38,476 bases of DNA from Burkholderiales bacterium. GTDB taxonomy: Bacteria > Pseudomonadota > Gammaproteobacteria > Burkholderiales > Burkholderiaceae_C. Below, piece after piece: positions 17,827-25,334 of the stretch (position 1 is its first letter; every line of letters begins with the position of its first letter). Under the pieces are notes generated by a model. That model was given only the letters and a program-made list of their open reading frames with translations. It had not been told where the DNA came from and made no database searches. The position numbers were made by a program, and so were the translations under genes. The stretch covers positions 1-38,476 of the forward strand of contig JAGWLO010000034.1 in the NCBI GenBank assembly GCA_028872015.1. Reading direction: 5' to 3'.

Positions 17827-18450
17827 TCACCGCACCCAGGCCACCAGCGGCTGCCATTGCTCGAGGTCGCGCTCGACGCGGCTGGGCGCCACGTCCCACA
17901 GCGTCAGCCCGCGCGCGGCAAGCTGCACGTAGTTCTGCGTGTCGCGCAGCCAGCCCACCACCGGCACCGGCAGGGTCGACAGGTACTGGTGCAGCTGCTC
18001 GTTGGCCCGCGTGTGCTCGCGCACCCGCATGCCCACCAGGCCGAGCTTGATCTCGTGGCCGCGCTTGTGCGCACGCAGCACCTGCACGAAGGCATGCGTG
18101 GCCTGGATGTCGAACAGGCTGGGCTGCAGCGGGATCAGCAGGCGGTCGGCCACGCGCAGCACCGCATCGAGGCGCTTGCCGTGCAGGCCGGCCGGGGTGT
18201 CGAGGACGACATGCGTGGTGCCCTTGGGCGGGCGCACGATCTCGTCATCGCCCACGTCCCAGCCCAGGACCGGCGGCAGCGGCGCGGCCACCGCGCTGCG
18301 CAGGGCCAGCCACTGGCGGCTGGACTGCTGGCGATCGACGTCGCCCAGCATCACCGACAGGCCGCCCGCGGCCAGGCAGCCGGCGATGTTGGTGGCCAGG
18401 GTGCTCTTGCCGACCCCGCCCTTGGGGTTGGCGACCACGATCACCGGCAT
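17827..18450 (-). CDS. orphan ParA/MinD-type ATPase
   Basis: A P-loop ATPase of 207 aa with the deviant Walker A motif PKGGVGKST (9-17, with the signature lysine), Walker A' around Asp37 in VMLGDVDRQQSS, and Walker B in HVVLDTPAG. The family positions plasmids, chromosomes or protein clusters by ATP-driven dimerisation, usually with a ParB-like partner. No ParB or parS-like site is evident here, so the cargo is unknown. Start ATG 18450 has an AGGGAGGA ribosome site. Divergent from the KefF/G-like gene. Confidence 0.88.
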   Translation of the reverse strand: MPVIVVANPKGGVGKSTLATNIAGCLAAGGLSVMLGDVDRQQSSRQWLALRSAVAAPLPPVLGWDVGDDEIVRPPKGTTHVVLDTPAGLHGKRLDAVLRVADRLLIPLQPSLFDIQATHAFVQVLRAHKRGHEIKLGLVGMRVREHTRANEQLHQYLSTLPVPVVGWLRDTQNYVQLAARGLTLWDVAPSRVERDLEQWQPLVAWVR

Positions 18451-18563
18451 GCGCTGCGTCCTCCCTGCGGCCCGGCGCCGACTGCGCCCGGGTTTGTCGG
18501 GTATGGTAGCCGCGCCGCGCAACCCGCCGTTGCGGGCAAACCCACGCGCCCCGCGCTCCGCCG

Positions 18564-19190
18564 ATGGCCGAAATCCTCGTCATAGCCGCCCATCCGCAGC
18601 TGACCCATTCGCGCGTCACGCGCGCGCTGTTGCGGGCCTGCACCGACGCCGCCGCGGTGCAGCCCGGGCGCATCGCGGTGCGCGATCTGTATGCGCTGTA
18701 CCCCGATTACTTCATCGACGGCGCCGCCGAGCAGGCCGCGCTGGCGGCCGCCCGGCTGGTGGTCTGGCTGCACCCGGTGCACTGGTACTCGATGCCGCCG
18801 CTGATGAAGCTGTGGCTGGACGAGGCCTACGCCTTCGGCTGGGCCTACGGCCCGGGCGGCGAGGCGCTGAAGGGCAAGGACCTGTGGCTGGCGTGCTCCA
18901 CCGGCGGGCCCGAGGCGAGCTACCGGCCCGACGGCTACAACCGCTACTTCTTCGACGCCTTCCTCTACCCGCACGAGCAGACCGCGGCACTGGTGGGCAT
19001 GCGCTGGCTGCCGCCGCTGGTGCTGCACGGCGCGCACCGCATCGACGACGCCGCGCTGCAGGCCCATGCCGCCGTCTTCGCCCAGCGCCTGGCGAGCTGG
19101 CCCGACTGGCCCGAGATCGCCGAGATGGCGCCGGCGCCCGAGTGCGCCGTGCCGGCCGACGCGCGGCCGGCCGAGACCGAAGCGCCATGA
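18564..19190 (+). CDS. KefF/KefG-like NAD(P)H-quinone oxidoreductase, ancillary to Kef
   Basis: A flavodoxin-fold protein of 208 aa. It has AEILVIAAHPQLTHSRV at the N-terminus, a WLHPVHWYSMPPLMKLWLD block typical of KefF/KefG/MdaB proteins, and STGGPEASYRPDGYN. In E. coli such proteins bind the Kef antiporter and are needed for its full activity, and they reduce quinones. Its stop overlaps the antiporter start (ATGA), so the two are translationally coupled, supporting the ancillary role. Confidence 0.92.
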   Translation: MAEILVIAAHPQLTHSRVTRALLRACTDAAAVQPGRIAVRDLYALYPDYFIDGAAEQAALAAARLVVWLHPVHWYSMPPLMKLWLDEAYAFGWAYGPGGEALKGKDLWLACSTGGPEASYRPDGYNRYFFDAFLYPHEQTAALVGMRWLPPLVLHGAHRIDDAALQAHAAVFAQRLASWPDWPEIAEMAPAPECAVPADARPAETEAP

Positions 19191-21031
19191 GCCACGGCGC
19201 CGCCTGGCTGCACGCCAGCCTCGTCTACCTGGGCGCGGCGGTGCTGGCCGTGCCGCTGGCGCGGCTGCTCGGGCTGGGTTCGATCATCGGCTACCTGGCC
19301 GCCGGCATCGCGATCGGGCCCTGGGGCCTGGGCCTGGTCACCGACCCGAAGACCATGCTCGAGTTCTCGGAGTTCGGCGTCGTGCTGATGCTGTTCACGG
19401 TGGGGCTCGAGCTCGAGCCGCGCCGGCTGTGGTCGCTGCGGCGGCCGATCTTCGGCTGGGGCAGCCTGCAGCTGCTGGGCTCGGCGCTGCTGATCGCGGG
19501 CATCGCCGTGGTGGCCGGTGCACCCGGGCCGCTGGCGCTGGTGGCCGGGCTCGGGCTGGGCATGAGCTCCACCGCCATCGGCCTGGCCGTGCTCGGCGAG
19601 CGCAACCTGATGGCCACCACCGCCGGCCAGAGCGTGCTCAGCGTGGCGTTGCTGCAGGACATCGCGGCGATCCCGATCCTGGCCCTGGTGCCGCTGCTGG
19701 GTGCTGCCGGCGCGGCCGGGGCCGGCGGCGGCTGGCTCGGCGCGGCCAAGGCCTTCGCGGTGATCGGCGCCATCGTCTTCGGCGGCCGGCTGCTGCTGCG
19801 CCCGGCCTTGCGCTGGATCGCGCGCAGCGACACGCCCGAGATCTTCACCGCCGCCTCGCTGCTGCTGGTGGTGGCCACCGCTGCGCTGATGCAGAGCGTG
19901 GGGCTGTCGATGGCGCTGGGCGCGTTCCTGGCCGGCGTGCTGCTGGCCGAGAGCGAATACCGGCGCGAGCTGGAGACCGACCTCGAGCCGTTCAAGGGCC
20001 TGCTGCTCGGGCTGTTCTTCATCGCGGTGGGCATGAGCATCGACTTCGCCGTGGTGGCCGCGCACCCGGCGCTGGTGGCCGCGGTGGTGCTGGGCTTCCT
20101 GCTGCTGAAGGCGGCACTGCTGTTCGGCATGGCGCGCGCGATGCCGATCCCGCTGGCGGAGCGGCCGGTCTTCGTGGTGCTGCTGGCGCAAGGCGGCGAG
20201 TTCGGCTTCGTCGTCTTCCAGAGCGCGCTGGGGGCGCAGGTGATCGGGGCCGAGGCGGCCTCGCTCCTGGTCGCGGCGGTGGCGCTGTCGATGGTGCTCA
20301 CGCCGCTGCTGCTGGTGGCGGCCGACCGCTGGCTGCTGGCGCGGGCACGGCGCCAGCCCGCCGGTGCCTCGGGCCCGGAGGAGATCGCCGAGCCGCAGCA
20401 GGCGCCCATCATCATCTGCGGCTTCGGCCGCTACGGCCAGATCGTGGGCCGGCTCATCAACGCCAACGGGCTGAGCGCCACCGTGCTCGACCACGACGCC
20501 GAGCAGGTCGAAGGCCTGCGCAAGTTCGGCTGGCCGGCGTTCTACGGCGACGCCACGCGGCTGGACCTCCTGCGCACTGCCGGCGGCGAGCGCGCCCGTG
20601 TCATCGTGGTGGCCATCGACGACGTCGCGCAGAGCCTGGAGGTGGTCGACCTGGCACGCCAGCACTTCCCGCAGGCCACGATCGTGGCGCGCGCCCGCAA
20701 CGCCACCCACTGGTACGGGCTGCACGCACGCGGGGTGCGGCACATCGAGCGCGAGACGCTGGACTCGGCGCTGATGAGCGGGCGCGCGGTGCTCGAGCTG
20801 ATGGGCTGGCAGCCCCACGCGGCGCGCAACCAGGCGCTGCGCTTCCGTCGCCACAGCATCGAGCTGCTCGAGCAGATGGCGCCGCACCAGGGCAACGAGA
20901 GCCAGCTCATCGCCATCGCCAAGCAGGGCCGCCAGCAGCTCGAGGCGCTGTGGTCGCGCGAACGGGCCGAGCGCCGGGCCCAGGCCGCCCGCGGCGGCTG
21001 GCAGCAGCCCGAGGAAGCGGGCGACGACTGA
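19187..21031 (+). CDS. glutathione-gated-type K+/H+ antiporter (Kef family)
   Basis: The protein is 614 aa: about 12 membrane helices (CPA2 fold, residues 1-390), then a cytosolic RCK_N domain beginning with IIICGFGRYGQIVGR (about 408-422). The acidic loop SEYRRELETDLEPFKG closely resembles the KefC loop HALESDIEP that gates the channel, so it is probably a KefB/KefC-type potassium efflux system protecting against electrophiles by cytoplasmic acidification. Known members are held closed by glutathione and opened by glutathione adducts. Overlap with the upstream flavoprotein gene fixes the start. Confidence 0.93.
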   Translation: MSHGAAWLHASLVYLGAAVLAVPLARLLGLGSIIGYLAAGIAIGPWGLGLVTDPKTMLEFSEFGVVLMLFTVGLELEPRRLWSLRRPIFGWGSLQLLGSALLIAGIAVVAGAPGPLALVAGLGLGMSSTAIGLAVLGERNLMATTAGQSVLSVALLQDIAAIPILALVPLLGAAGAAGAGGGWLGAAKAFAVIGAIVFGGRLLLRPALRWIARSDTPEIFTAASLLLVVATAALMQSVGLSMALGAFLAGVLLAESEYRRELETDLEPFKGLLLGLFFIAVGMSIDFAVVAAHPALVAAVVLGFLLLKAALLFGMARAMPIPLAERPVFVVLLAQGGEFGFVVFQSALGAQVIGAEAASLLVAAVALSMVLTPLLLVAADRWLLARARRQPAGASGPEEIAEPQQAPIIICGFGRYGQIVGRLINANGLSATVLDHDAEQVEGLRKFGWPAFYGDATRLDLLRTAGGERARVIVVAIDDVAQSLEVVDLARQHFPQATIVARARNATHWYGLHARGVRHIERETLDSALMSGRAVLELMGWQPHAARNQALRFRRHSIELLEQMAPHQGNESQLIAIAKQGRQQLEALWSRERAERRAQAARGGWQQPEEAGDD

Positions 21032-21070
21032 GGACGCCATGTTCTACTTCGCCCCCTGCCCCACGCGCCG

Positions 21071-22057
21071 ATGACCGCCTTGATGAACGCCCCCGCCGCC
21101 CGCAGCGGCACCCCCTCGATCAGCGCCGTCGTGCCGGCCTACAACGAGGCCGCCAACCTGCCCGCGCTGCTGCAGGCGCTGCGCGATGCGCTGCGGGGCC
21201 TGAGCCCGCGCTGGGAGATCATCGTCGTCGACGACGGCAGCCGCGACGACACGGCCGCGGCGATGCGGCCCTGGCTGCAGCAGCCCGGCGTGCGCTACCT
21301 GGCGCTGTCGCGCAACTTCGGCAAGGAAGCCGCGCTGTCGGCGGGCCTGGAGCACGCGCGCGGCGAGGTCGTGGTGATGATCGACGCCGACGGCCAGCAC
21401 CCGCTGGCGCTGCTGCCGCAGATGCTGGCCGGCTGGCGCGCCGGCGCCGACGCGGTGTGCGCCGTGCGCGACACGCGGGCCGACGAATCCTGGGCCAAGC
21501 GCCTGGGCACGGCGCTCTTCTACCGCATCGTCAATGCCGGCTCGCCGATGCCGATTCCGGCCGATGCGGGCGACTTCCGGCTCATGGACCGGCGTGTCGT
21601 CGCCGCCCTGCTCTCGCTGCCCGAGCGCAACCGCTTCCTCAAGGGCCTGTACGCCTGGGTGGGCTTTCGCACCGAGTTCATCCGCTACACCCCGGCGCCG
21701 CGCGCCGCGGGCACCAGCAGCTTCTCGATGGCGCGCCTGCTCGGCCTGGCGCTGACGGGCGTGACCGCGTTCTCGACGATGCCGCTGCGGCTGTGGAGCG
21801 GCCTGGGGGGCGTGATCGCCCTGGGCGCCATCGGCTACGGCGTGGACATCGTCATCGACCACTTCATCAACGGCAGCCCGGTGCCCGGCTGGCCGACCGT
21901 GGTCGTGAGCCTGATGTTCTTCAGCGGCGTGCAGCTGCTGTCCATCGGCATCCTGGGCGAGTACGTGGGCCGCATCTTCACCGAGGTGAAGCGGCGCCCC
22001 ATCTACCTGCTGCGCGAGAGCGCCGGCCAGGGCCTGATCGACCCGCCGGCGGCGTGA
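21071..22057 (+). CDS. family 2 glycosyltransferase, polyprenyl-phosphate type
   Basis: This 328-aa enzyme has a GT2 domain (AVVPAYNEAANLP, IIVVDDGSRDDT, the DAD metal-site motif in VMIDADGQHP, and NRFLKGLYAW). Two C-terminal membrane helices follow (about 250-275 and 285-310). This is the dolichol/undecaprenyl-phosphate sugar transferase architecture of ArnC, GtrB and FlmF2/LgmA. With the adjacent YdjC-type deacetylase and ArnT-like transferase, the likely product is undecaprenyl-phosphate-N-acetylhexosamine. The donor sugar cannot be read from sequence. GtrB-type glucosyl transfer is the main alternative. Confidence 0.88.
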   Translation: MTALMNAPAARSGTPSISAVVPAYNEAANLPALLQALRDALRGLSPRWEIIVVDDGSRDDTAAAMRPWLQQPGVRYLALSRNFGKEAALSAGLEHARGEVVVMIDADGQHPLALLPQMLAGWRAGADAVCAVRDTRADESWAKRLGTALFYRIVNAGSPMPIPADAGDFRLMDRRVVAALLSLPERNRFLKGLYAWVGFRTEFIRYTPAPRAAGTSSFSMARLLGLALTGVTAFSTMPLRLWSGLGGVIALGAIGYGVDIVIDHFINGSPVPGWPTVVVSLMFFSGVQLLSIGILGEYVGRIFTEVKRRPIYLLRESAGQGLIDPPAA

Positions 22058-22103
22058 GGCAGCCGGGCCGCGGCAGGGCAGCTCGCCATGGCGTCTTGAG
22101 GCC

Positions 22104-22907
22104 ATGACGCGGACGCTGGCGCTGTGCGCCGACGACTACGGCCTGGCCCCGGCCATCGACCACGGCATCCTGGGCCTGCTGGCCGCGGGGCGCCTGAGCG
22201 CGCTGTCGTGCCTGGTCAACGGCGCCGCCTGGCCGGCCGCGGCGCGGCCGCTGCGCGCGCTGCCGGCCGCCGCCCGCGCCGGCGTCGGCCTGCACCTGAA
22301 CCTGACCGAGGGCCGGCCGCTGACGGCAGCGCTGGCGGCGCGCTGGCCGGTGTTGCCGCCGCTGCCGCGGCTGATCGCGCTGGCACACCTGCGACGGCTG
22401 CCGCTGGCGGCCATCCGCGCCGAGTGGCAGGCCCAGCTCGCCGCCTTCGAGCAGGCGAGCGGCCAGCCGCCGGCGCACCTGGACGGCCACCAGCATGTGC
22501 ACCACCTGCCGCAGCTGCGGGGCCTGCTGCTCGAGTTGCTGGCCCTGCGCCCCGGCGCGACGGCACGCCACACCGGCCGCGTGCTCGGGCCGGGCTACGC
22601 CGTCAAGCGCCAGCTCATCGCCGGCACCGGCGGGCGCGTGCTGGGCCGGCGGCTGCAGGCGCTGGGGCGGGCGCAGAACACGGCGCTGCTGGGGGTGTAC
22701 GACTTCCGCGGCGAGGGCTACCGCGGCCTGATGCAGGGCTGGCTGGCCAAGCTGCCCGCGCGCGGGGCGCTGATCTTCTGCCACCCCGGCGAGGGCGGCG
22801 CCGGCGACGCCATCGCACCGGCCCGCGCGCGCGAGCTGGCCTACCTGGGCAGCAGCGCCTTCGCCGACGACCTGGCCACGGCCGGCGTGACGATCGGCCA
22901 GCCCTGA
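22104..22907 (+). CDS. YdjC/ChbG-family carbohydrate deacetylase
   Basis: This 267-aa protein shows the family metal and catalytic pattern: LCADDYGL (Asp10/Asp11), GLHLNLTEGRPL, HLDGHQHVHHLP with clustered histidines, and FCHPGEGG near the C-terminus. The family removes acetyl groups from amino sugars: ChbG on chitooligosaccharides, HpnK in hopanoid synthesis, and NaxD on polyprenyl-linked N-acetylgalactosamine in Francisella. The neighbourhood here favours the NaxD/LgmC-type role. It follows the glycosyltransferase by 46 bases on the same strand. Confidence 0.86.
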   Translation: MTRTLALCADDYGLAPAIDHGILGLLAAGRLSALSCLVNGAAWPAAARPLRALPAAARAGVGLHLNLTEGRPLTAALAARWPVLPPLPRLIALAHLRRLPLAAIRAEWQAQLAAFEQASGQPPAHLDGHQHVHHLPQLRGLLLELLALRPGATARHTGRVLGPGYAVKRQLIAGTGGRVLGRRLQALGRAQNTALLGVYDFRGEGYRGLMQGWLAKLPARGALIFCHPGEGGAGDAIAPARARELAYLGSSAFADDLATAGVTIGQP

Positions 22908-22926
22908 GCCGGGCTCAGCCGGCAAC

Positions 22927-23319
22927 TCAGCCGGCAAACGTCCAGCCGCGGTTGACGGCGTAGGTGAGCAGCACGCCGGCTCCGGTGGCCAGCGCCTGCG
23001 CCAGCAGGTAGTACAGGCCCAGCGCGACGCCGGCGGCCACGATGGCCATGCCCAGCAGCGCCCCCAGCAGCGCCGTGCCCATGAAGCGCCACCAGGCCGG
23101 GGCCCAGGCGCCGCGGTGGCCGAAGGTGTAGCGGCGGTTGCCGAAGAACGCCACCTGCGCACCCAGCACCGCGCCCGCGCCCGAGCCCAGCCAGGCCGGC
23201 ACCTGCGCCGCCTGGACCAGCAGCACCAGCAGGGCCCAGTGGGCGGCCGTGGCCGCCAGGCCGACACCGAGGTAGCGCCCGAAGGCCGCCGCCGCCGGCC
23301 GGTCGCGTGGCCGGCTCAA
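22927..23319 (-). CDS. GtrA-family small membrane protein
   Basis: The 130-aa protein has four hydrophobic helices and the GtrA signatures FGRYLGVGLAAT, FFGNRRYTF and a C-terminal YAVNRGWTFAG. GtrA proteins are thought to flip polyprenyl-phosphate sugars across the inner membrane. The start is a TTG at 23319 that overlaps the upstream transferase stop (TTGA). No ATG or GTG is available before the conserved N-terminus, so coupled TTG initiation is the best reading. It is convergent with the deacetylase, 19 bases away. Confidence 0.85.
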   Translation of the reverse strand: MSRPRDRPAAAAFGRYLGVGLAATAAHWALLVLLVQAAQVPAWLGSGAGAVLGAQVAFFGNRRYTFGHRGAWAPAWWRFMGTALLGALLGMAIVAAGVALGLYYLLAQALATGAGVLLTYAVNRGWTFAG

Positions 23320-24830
23320 GGCCCGACCGCGCACGTGCGGCCCGGCGCGCTGAGCAGTTCGGCGCCGCGCACCGCGCGCACCAGCGTCAGCCCCGGCAGC
23401 GCCGCCGCCAACCGCGCGCGCTGCTGCGGCGCGGCCACGATCCACACCCGCGGCGTGGCGCAATCCAGTTGCCCCAGCCGCGGCCAGTCCCACAGCGTGG
23501 CGGCGCCGCGGTCGGGGCTGAAGCGCGCGGCATCGGCCAGCTCCTTGCGCCAGTTGTCGTGCAGGGCGATGTCGGGCGCGCTCCAGCCCGAGACCACGAC
23601 CACCGGCTGGCGCAGGCGGGCGTAGAACGGCACGTCGTAGTAGTACGCGTCGATGAAGGCCACGCGATCGCCGGGCTGCCGCTGCGCCGCCAGCGTGTGC
23701 GCCAGGCTGCGGTGCGAAGCGCCGTCCTTCCACACCAGCAGGCCCACCAGGCCCAGGCACAGCAGCGCCGAGGCCGCGGCGACGCCGCGCCAGGGCGTGC
23801 CGCGCGCCTGCAGCACCAGCGCCACCAGGGCGGCCATCGGCGCCAGCGCCGGCATCACGTAGCCCACCAGCTTGGAGGCCGGCAGCGAGAAGAAGCCCAC
23901 GATGGCCACCACCCACCACAGGTACAGCCCCAGCCGCGCCGGCGCCACCGGCAGCGTGCGCCGCAGCGCGACGAGCCAGCCGCTCCAGGGCAGCATCAGC
24001 GCCGGCAGCACGACGGCGAAGAACCAGAACGGCATGTGGTTGTTGAAGTCGGTGCCGGTGAAGCGCCGGAAATGCTGCTCGACGATGAAGTAGTCGAAGA
24101 AGCCCGGGTAGCGCCACTGCATCGCGCCGGTCCAGGGCAGCACCACGGCGGCGAAGGCCAGCAGCCCGAGCGGATGCAGCAGCGCCAGCATCTGGCGCCA
24201 GCGCCCCTGCGCCAGCAGCCAGGGCCCGATGACGAAGGCCGGCAGCACGATGCCGATCAGCCCCTTGGCCAGCACCCCCAGCCCGCACAGCGCCCAGCCG
24301 GCCACGAGCCAGCGGCGGTCGGTGCGCACGGGGTCCTCGACGGCGCGCACGATGGCCAGCACCGCGGCCGTGATGCACGCGGCCACGCCGATGTCGTGGT
24401 TGACGTACTGCGCGCCGATGAAGAACAGCGGGCTCGTGGCCAGCACGACCAGGCCGATGCGCGCGGCGGCCATCCCGTGCCAGCGCCGCAGGTGCAGGAA
24501 CAGCGCCCAGGCCAGGCCGAAGCCCAGCAGCGCCGGCCCGAGCCGGGCCGCGAACGCGTGCACGCCCAGCAGGCGCATGGCGCCGAGGTCGAGCCAGTAC
24601 AGCAGCGGCGGCTTGTGGAAGAACGGCAGCCCGTCCAGGCGCGGCACGAGCGGGCTGCCCTGCAGCATCTCCCAGGCCACGCCGGCGTAGCGGCCCTCGT
24701 CGGGCAGCAGCAGCGGGCGCAGGCCGATCGTGGCCAGCAGCCACAGCGCCAGCAGCAGCGCCTCGCGCCAGGGGGCCGGGCCGGCCGCGCGGGCGGCCCG
24801 GGGGTCGGGGGTGACGGGGGTGGAAGCCAA
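23316..24830 (-). CDS. ArnT-like lipid A glycosyltransferase (GT39/GT83 superfamily)
   Basis: A polytopic membrane enzyme of about 504 aa. The first periplasmic loop carries the conserved acidic pair in LLPDEGRYAGVAWEML and then PFFHKPPLLYW, as in ArnT/FlmK/PMT-type transferases; about 11-12 helices follow, then a soluble C-terminal part. The family moves a sugar from undecaprenyl phosphate to lipid A or another periplasmic acceptor. No ATG lies near the N-terminus. TTG 24830 is the most upstream plausible start but has no clear ribosome site, so the exact start is uncertain. Coupled to the GtrA gene downstream. Confidence 0.88.
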   Translation of the reverse strand: MASTPVTPDPRAARAAGPAPWREALLLALWLLATIGLRPLLLPDEGRYAGVAWEMLQGSPLVPRLDGLPFFHKPPLLYWLDLGAMRLLGVHAFAARLGPALLGFGLAWALFLHLRRWHGMAAARIGLVVLATSPLFFIGAQYVNHDIGVAACITAAVLAIVRAVEDPVRTDRRWLVAGWALCGLGVLAKGLIGIVLPAFVIGPWLLAQGRWRQMLALLHPLGLLAFAAVVLPWTGAMQWRYPGFFDYFIVEQHFRRFTGTDFNNHMPFWFFAVVLPALMLPWSGWLVALRRTLPVAPARLGLYLWWVVAIVGFFSLPASKLVGYVMPALAPMAALVALVLQARGTPWRGVAAASALLCLGLVGLLVWKDGASHRSLAHTLAAQRQPGDRVAFIDAYYYDVPFYARLRQPVVVVSGWSAPDIALHDNWRKELADAARFSPDRGAATLWDWPRLGQLDCATPRVWIVAAPQQRARLAAALPGLTLVRAVRGAELLSAPGRTCAVGP

Positions 24831-24866
24831 GGTGGAGGGCCGGGGTCGGCCGGCGCGGTCGGAGGC

Positions 24867-24872
24867 GACAAT
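24867..24872 (+). promoter_or_regulatory. candidate -10 box of the DUF1841 gene
   Basis: GACAAT lies exactly 6 bases before the ATG of the DUF1841 gene, with no room for a ribosome site. This suggests a leaderless transcript starting at or next to the ATG. No clear -35 is visible. Confidence 0.35.
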
Positions 24873-24878
24873 TCTCGG

Positions 24879-25310
24879 ATGTTCCAGCCCTCGCAAGCCG
24901 ACGTCCGCCGTTTCTTCTGCGCCGCCTATGCCAAGCAGCGCGACGGCCGGCCGCTGGACCCGATGGAGGCCATCGCCGCGCGCTGGATCGCCGAGCACCC
25001 CGAGTACCACGCCGAGCTGGCCGACGAGGCTGCGGCGCTGGCGGCGATGTACGCCGTGGAGGACGGCCGCAGCAACCCCTTCCTGCACCTGTCGATGCAC
25101 CTGTCGATCGAGGAGCAGCAGGCGATCGACCAACCCACCGGCATCCGCCAGGCGGTGCAGCTGCTGGCGGCGCGGCGCGGTGCGCTGCATGCCGCCCACC
25201 ACGAGGTGATGGAGTGCCTGGGCGAGATGATCTGGGCCTCGCAGCGCAGCGGCCTGCCGCCCGACGGCCCGGCCTACATCGAGGCCGTGCGGCGGCGCGC
25301 CACGCGCTGA
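24879..25310 (+). CDS. DUF1841 family protein
   Basis: A soluble 143-aa protein recognised as DUF1841 from the MFQPSQADVRRFF N-terminus, PLDPMEAIAARWIAEHPEY, the NPFLHLSMHLSIEEQ block and MECLGEMIWASQRSGLPPD. The family is common as a single gene in beta- and gammaproteobacteria and has no established function. The conserved histidines in the central block might bind a metal, but this is inference. It is divergent from the ArnT-like gene and convergent with the HD-GYP gene. Confidence 0.93.
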   Translation: MFQPSQADVRRFFCAAYAKQRDGRPLDPMEAIAARWIAEHPEYHAELADEAAALAAMYAVEDGRSNPFLHLSMHLSIEEQQAIDQPTGIRQAVQLLAARRGALHAAHHEVMECLGEMIWASQRSGLPPDGPAYIEAVRRRATR

Positions 25311-25334
25311 GCCGCGGCGCGCCGCCGCCGGCGC

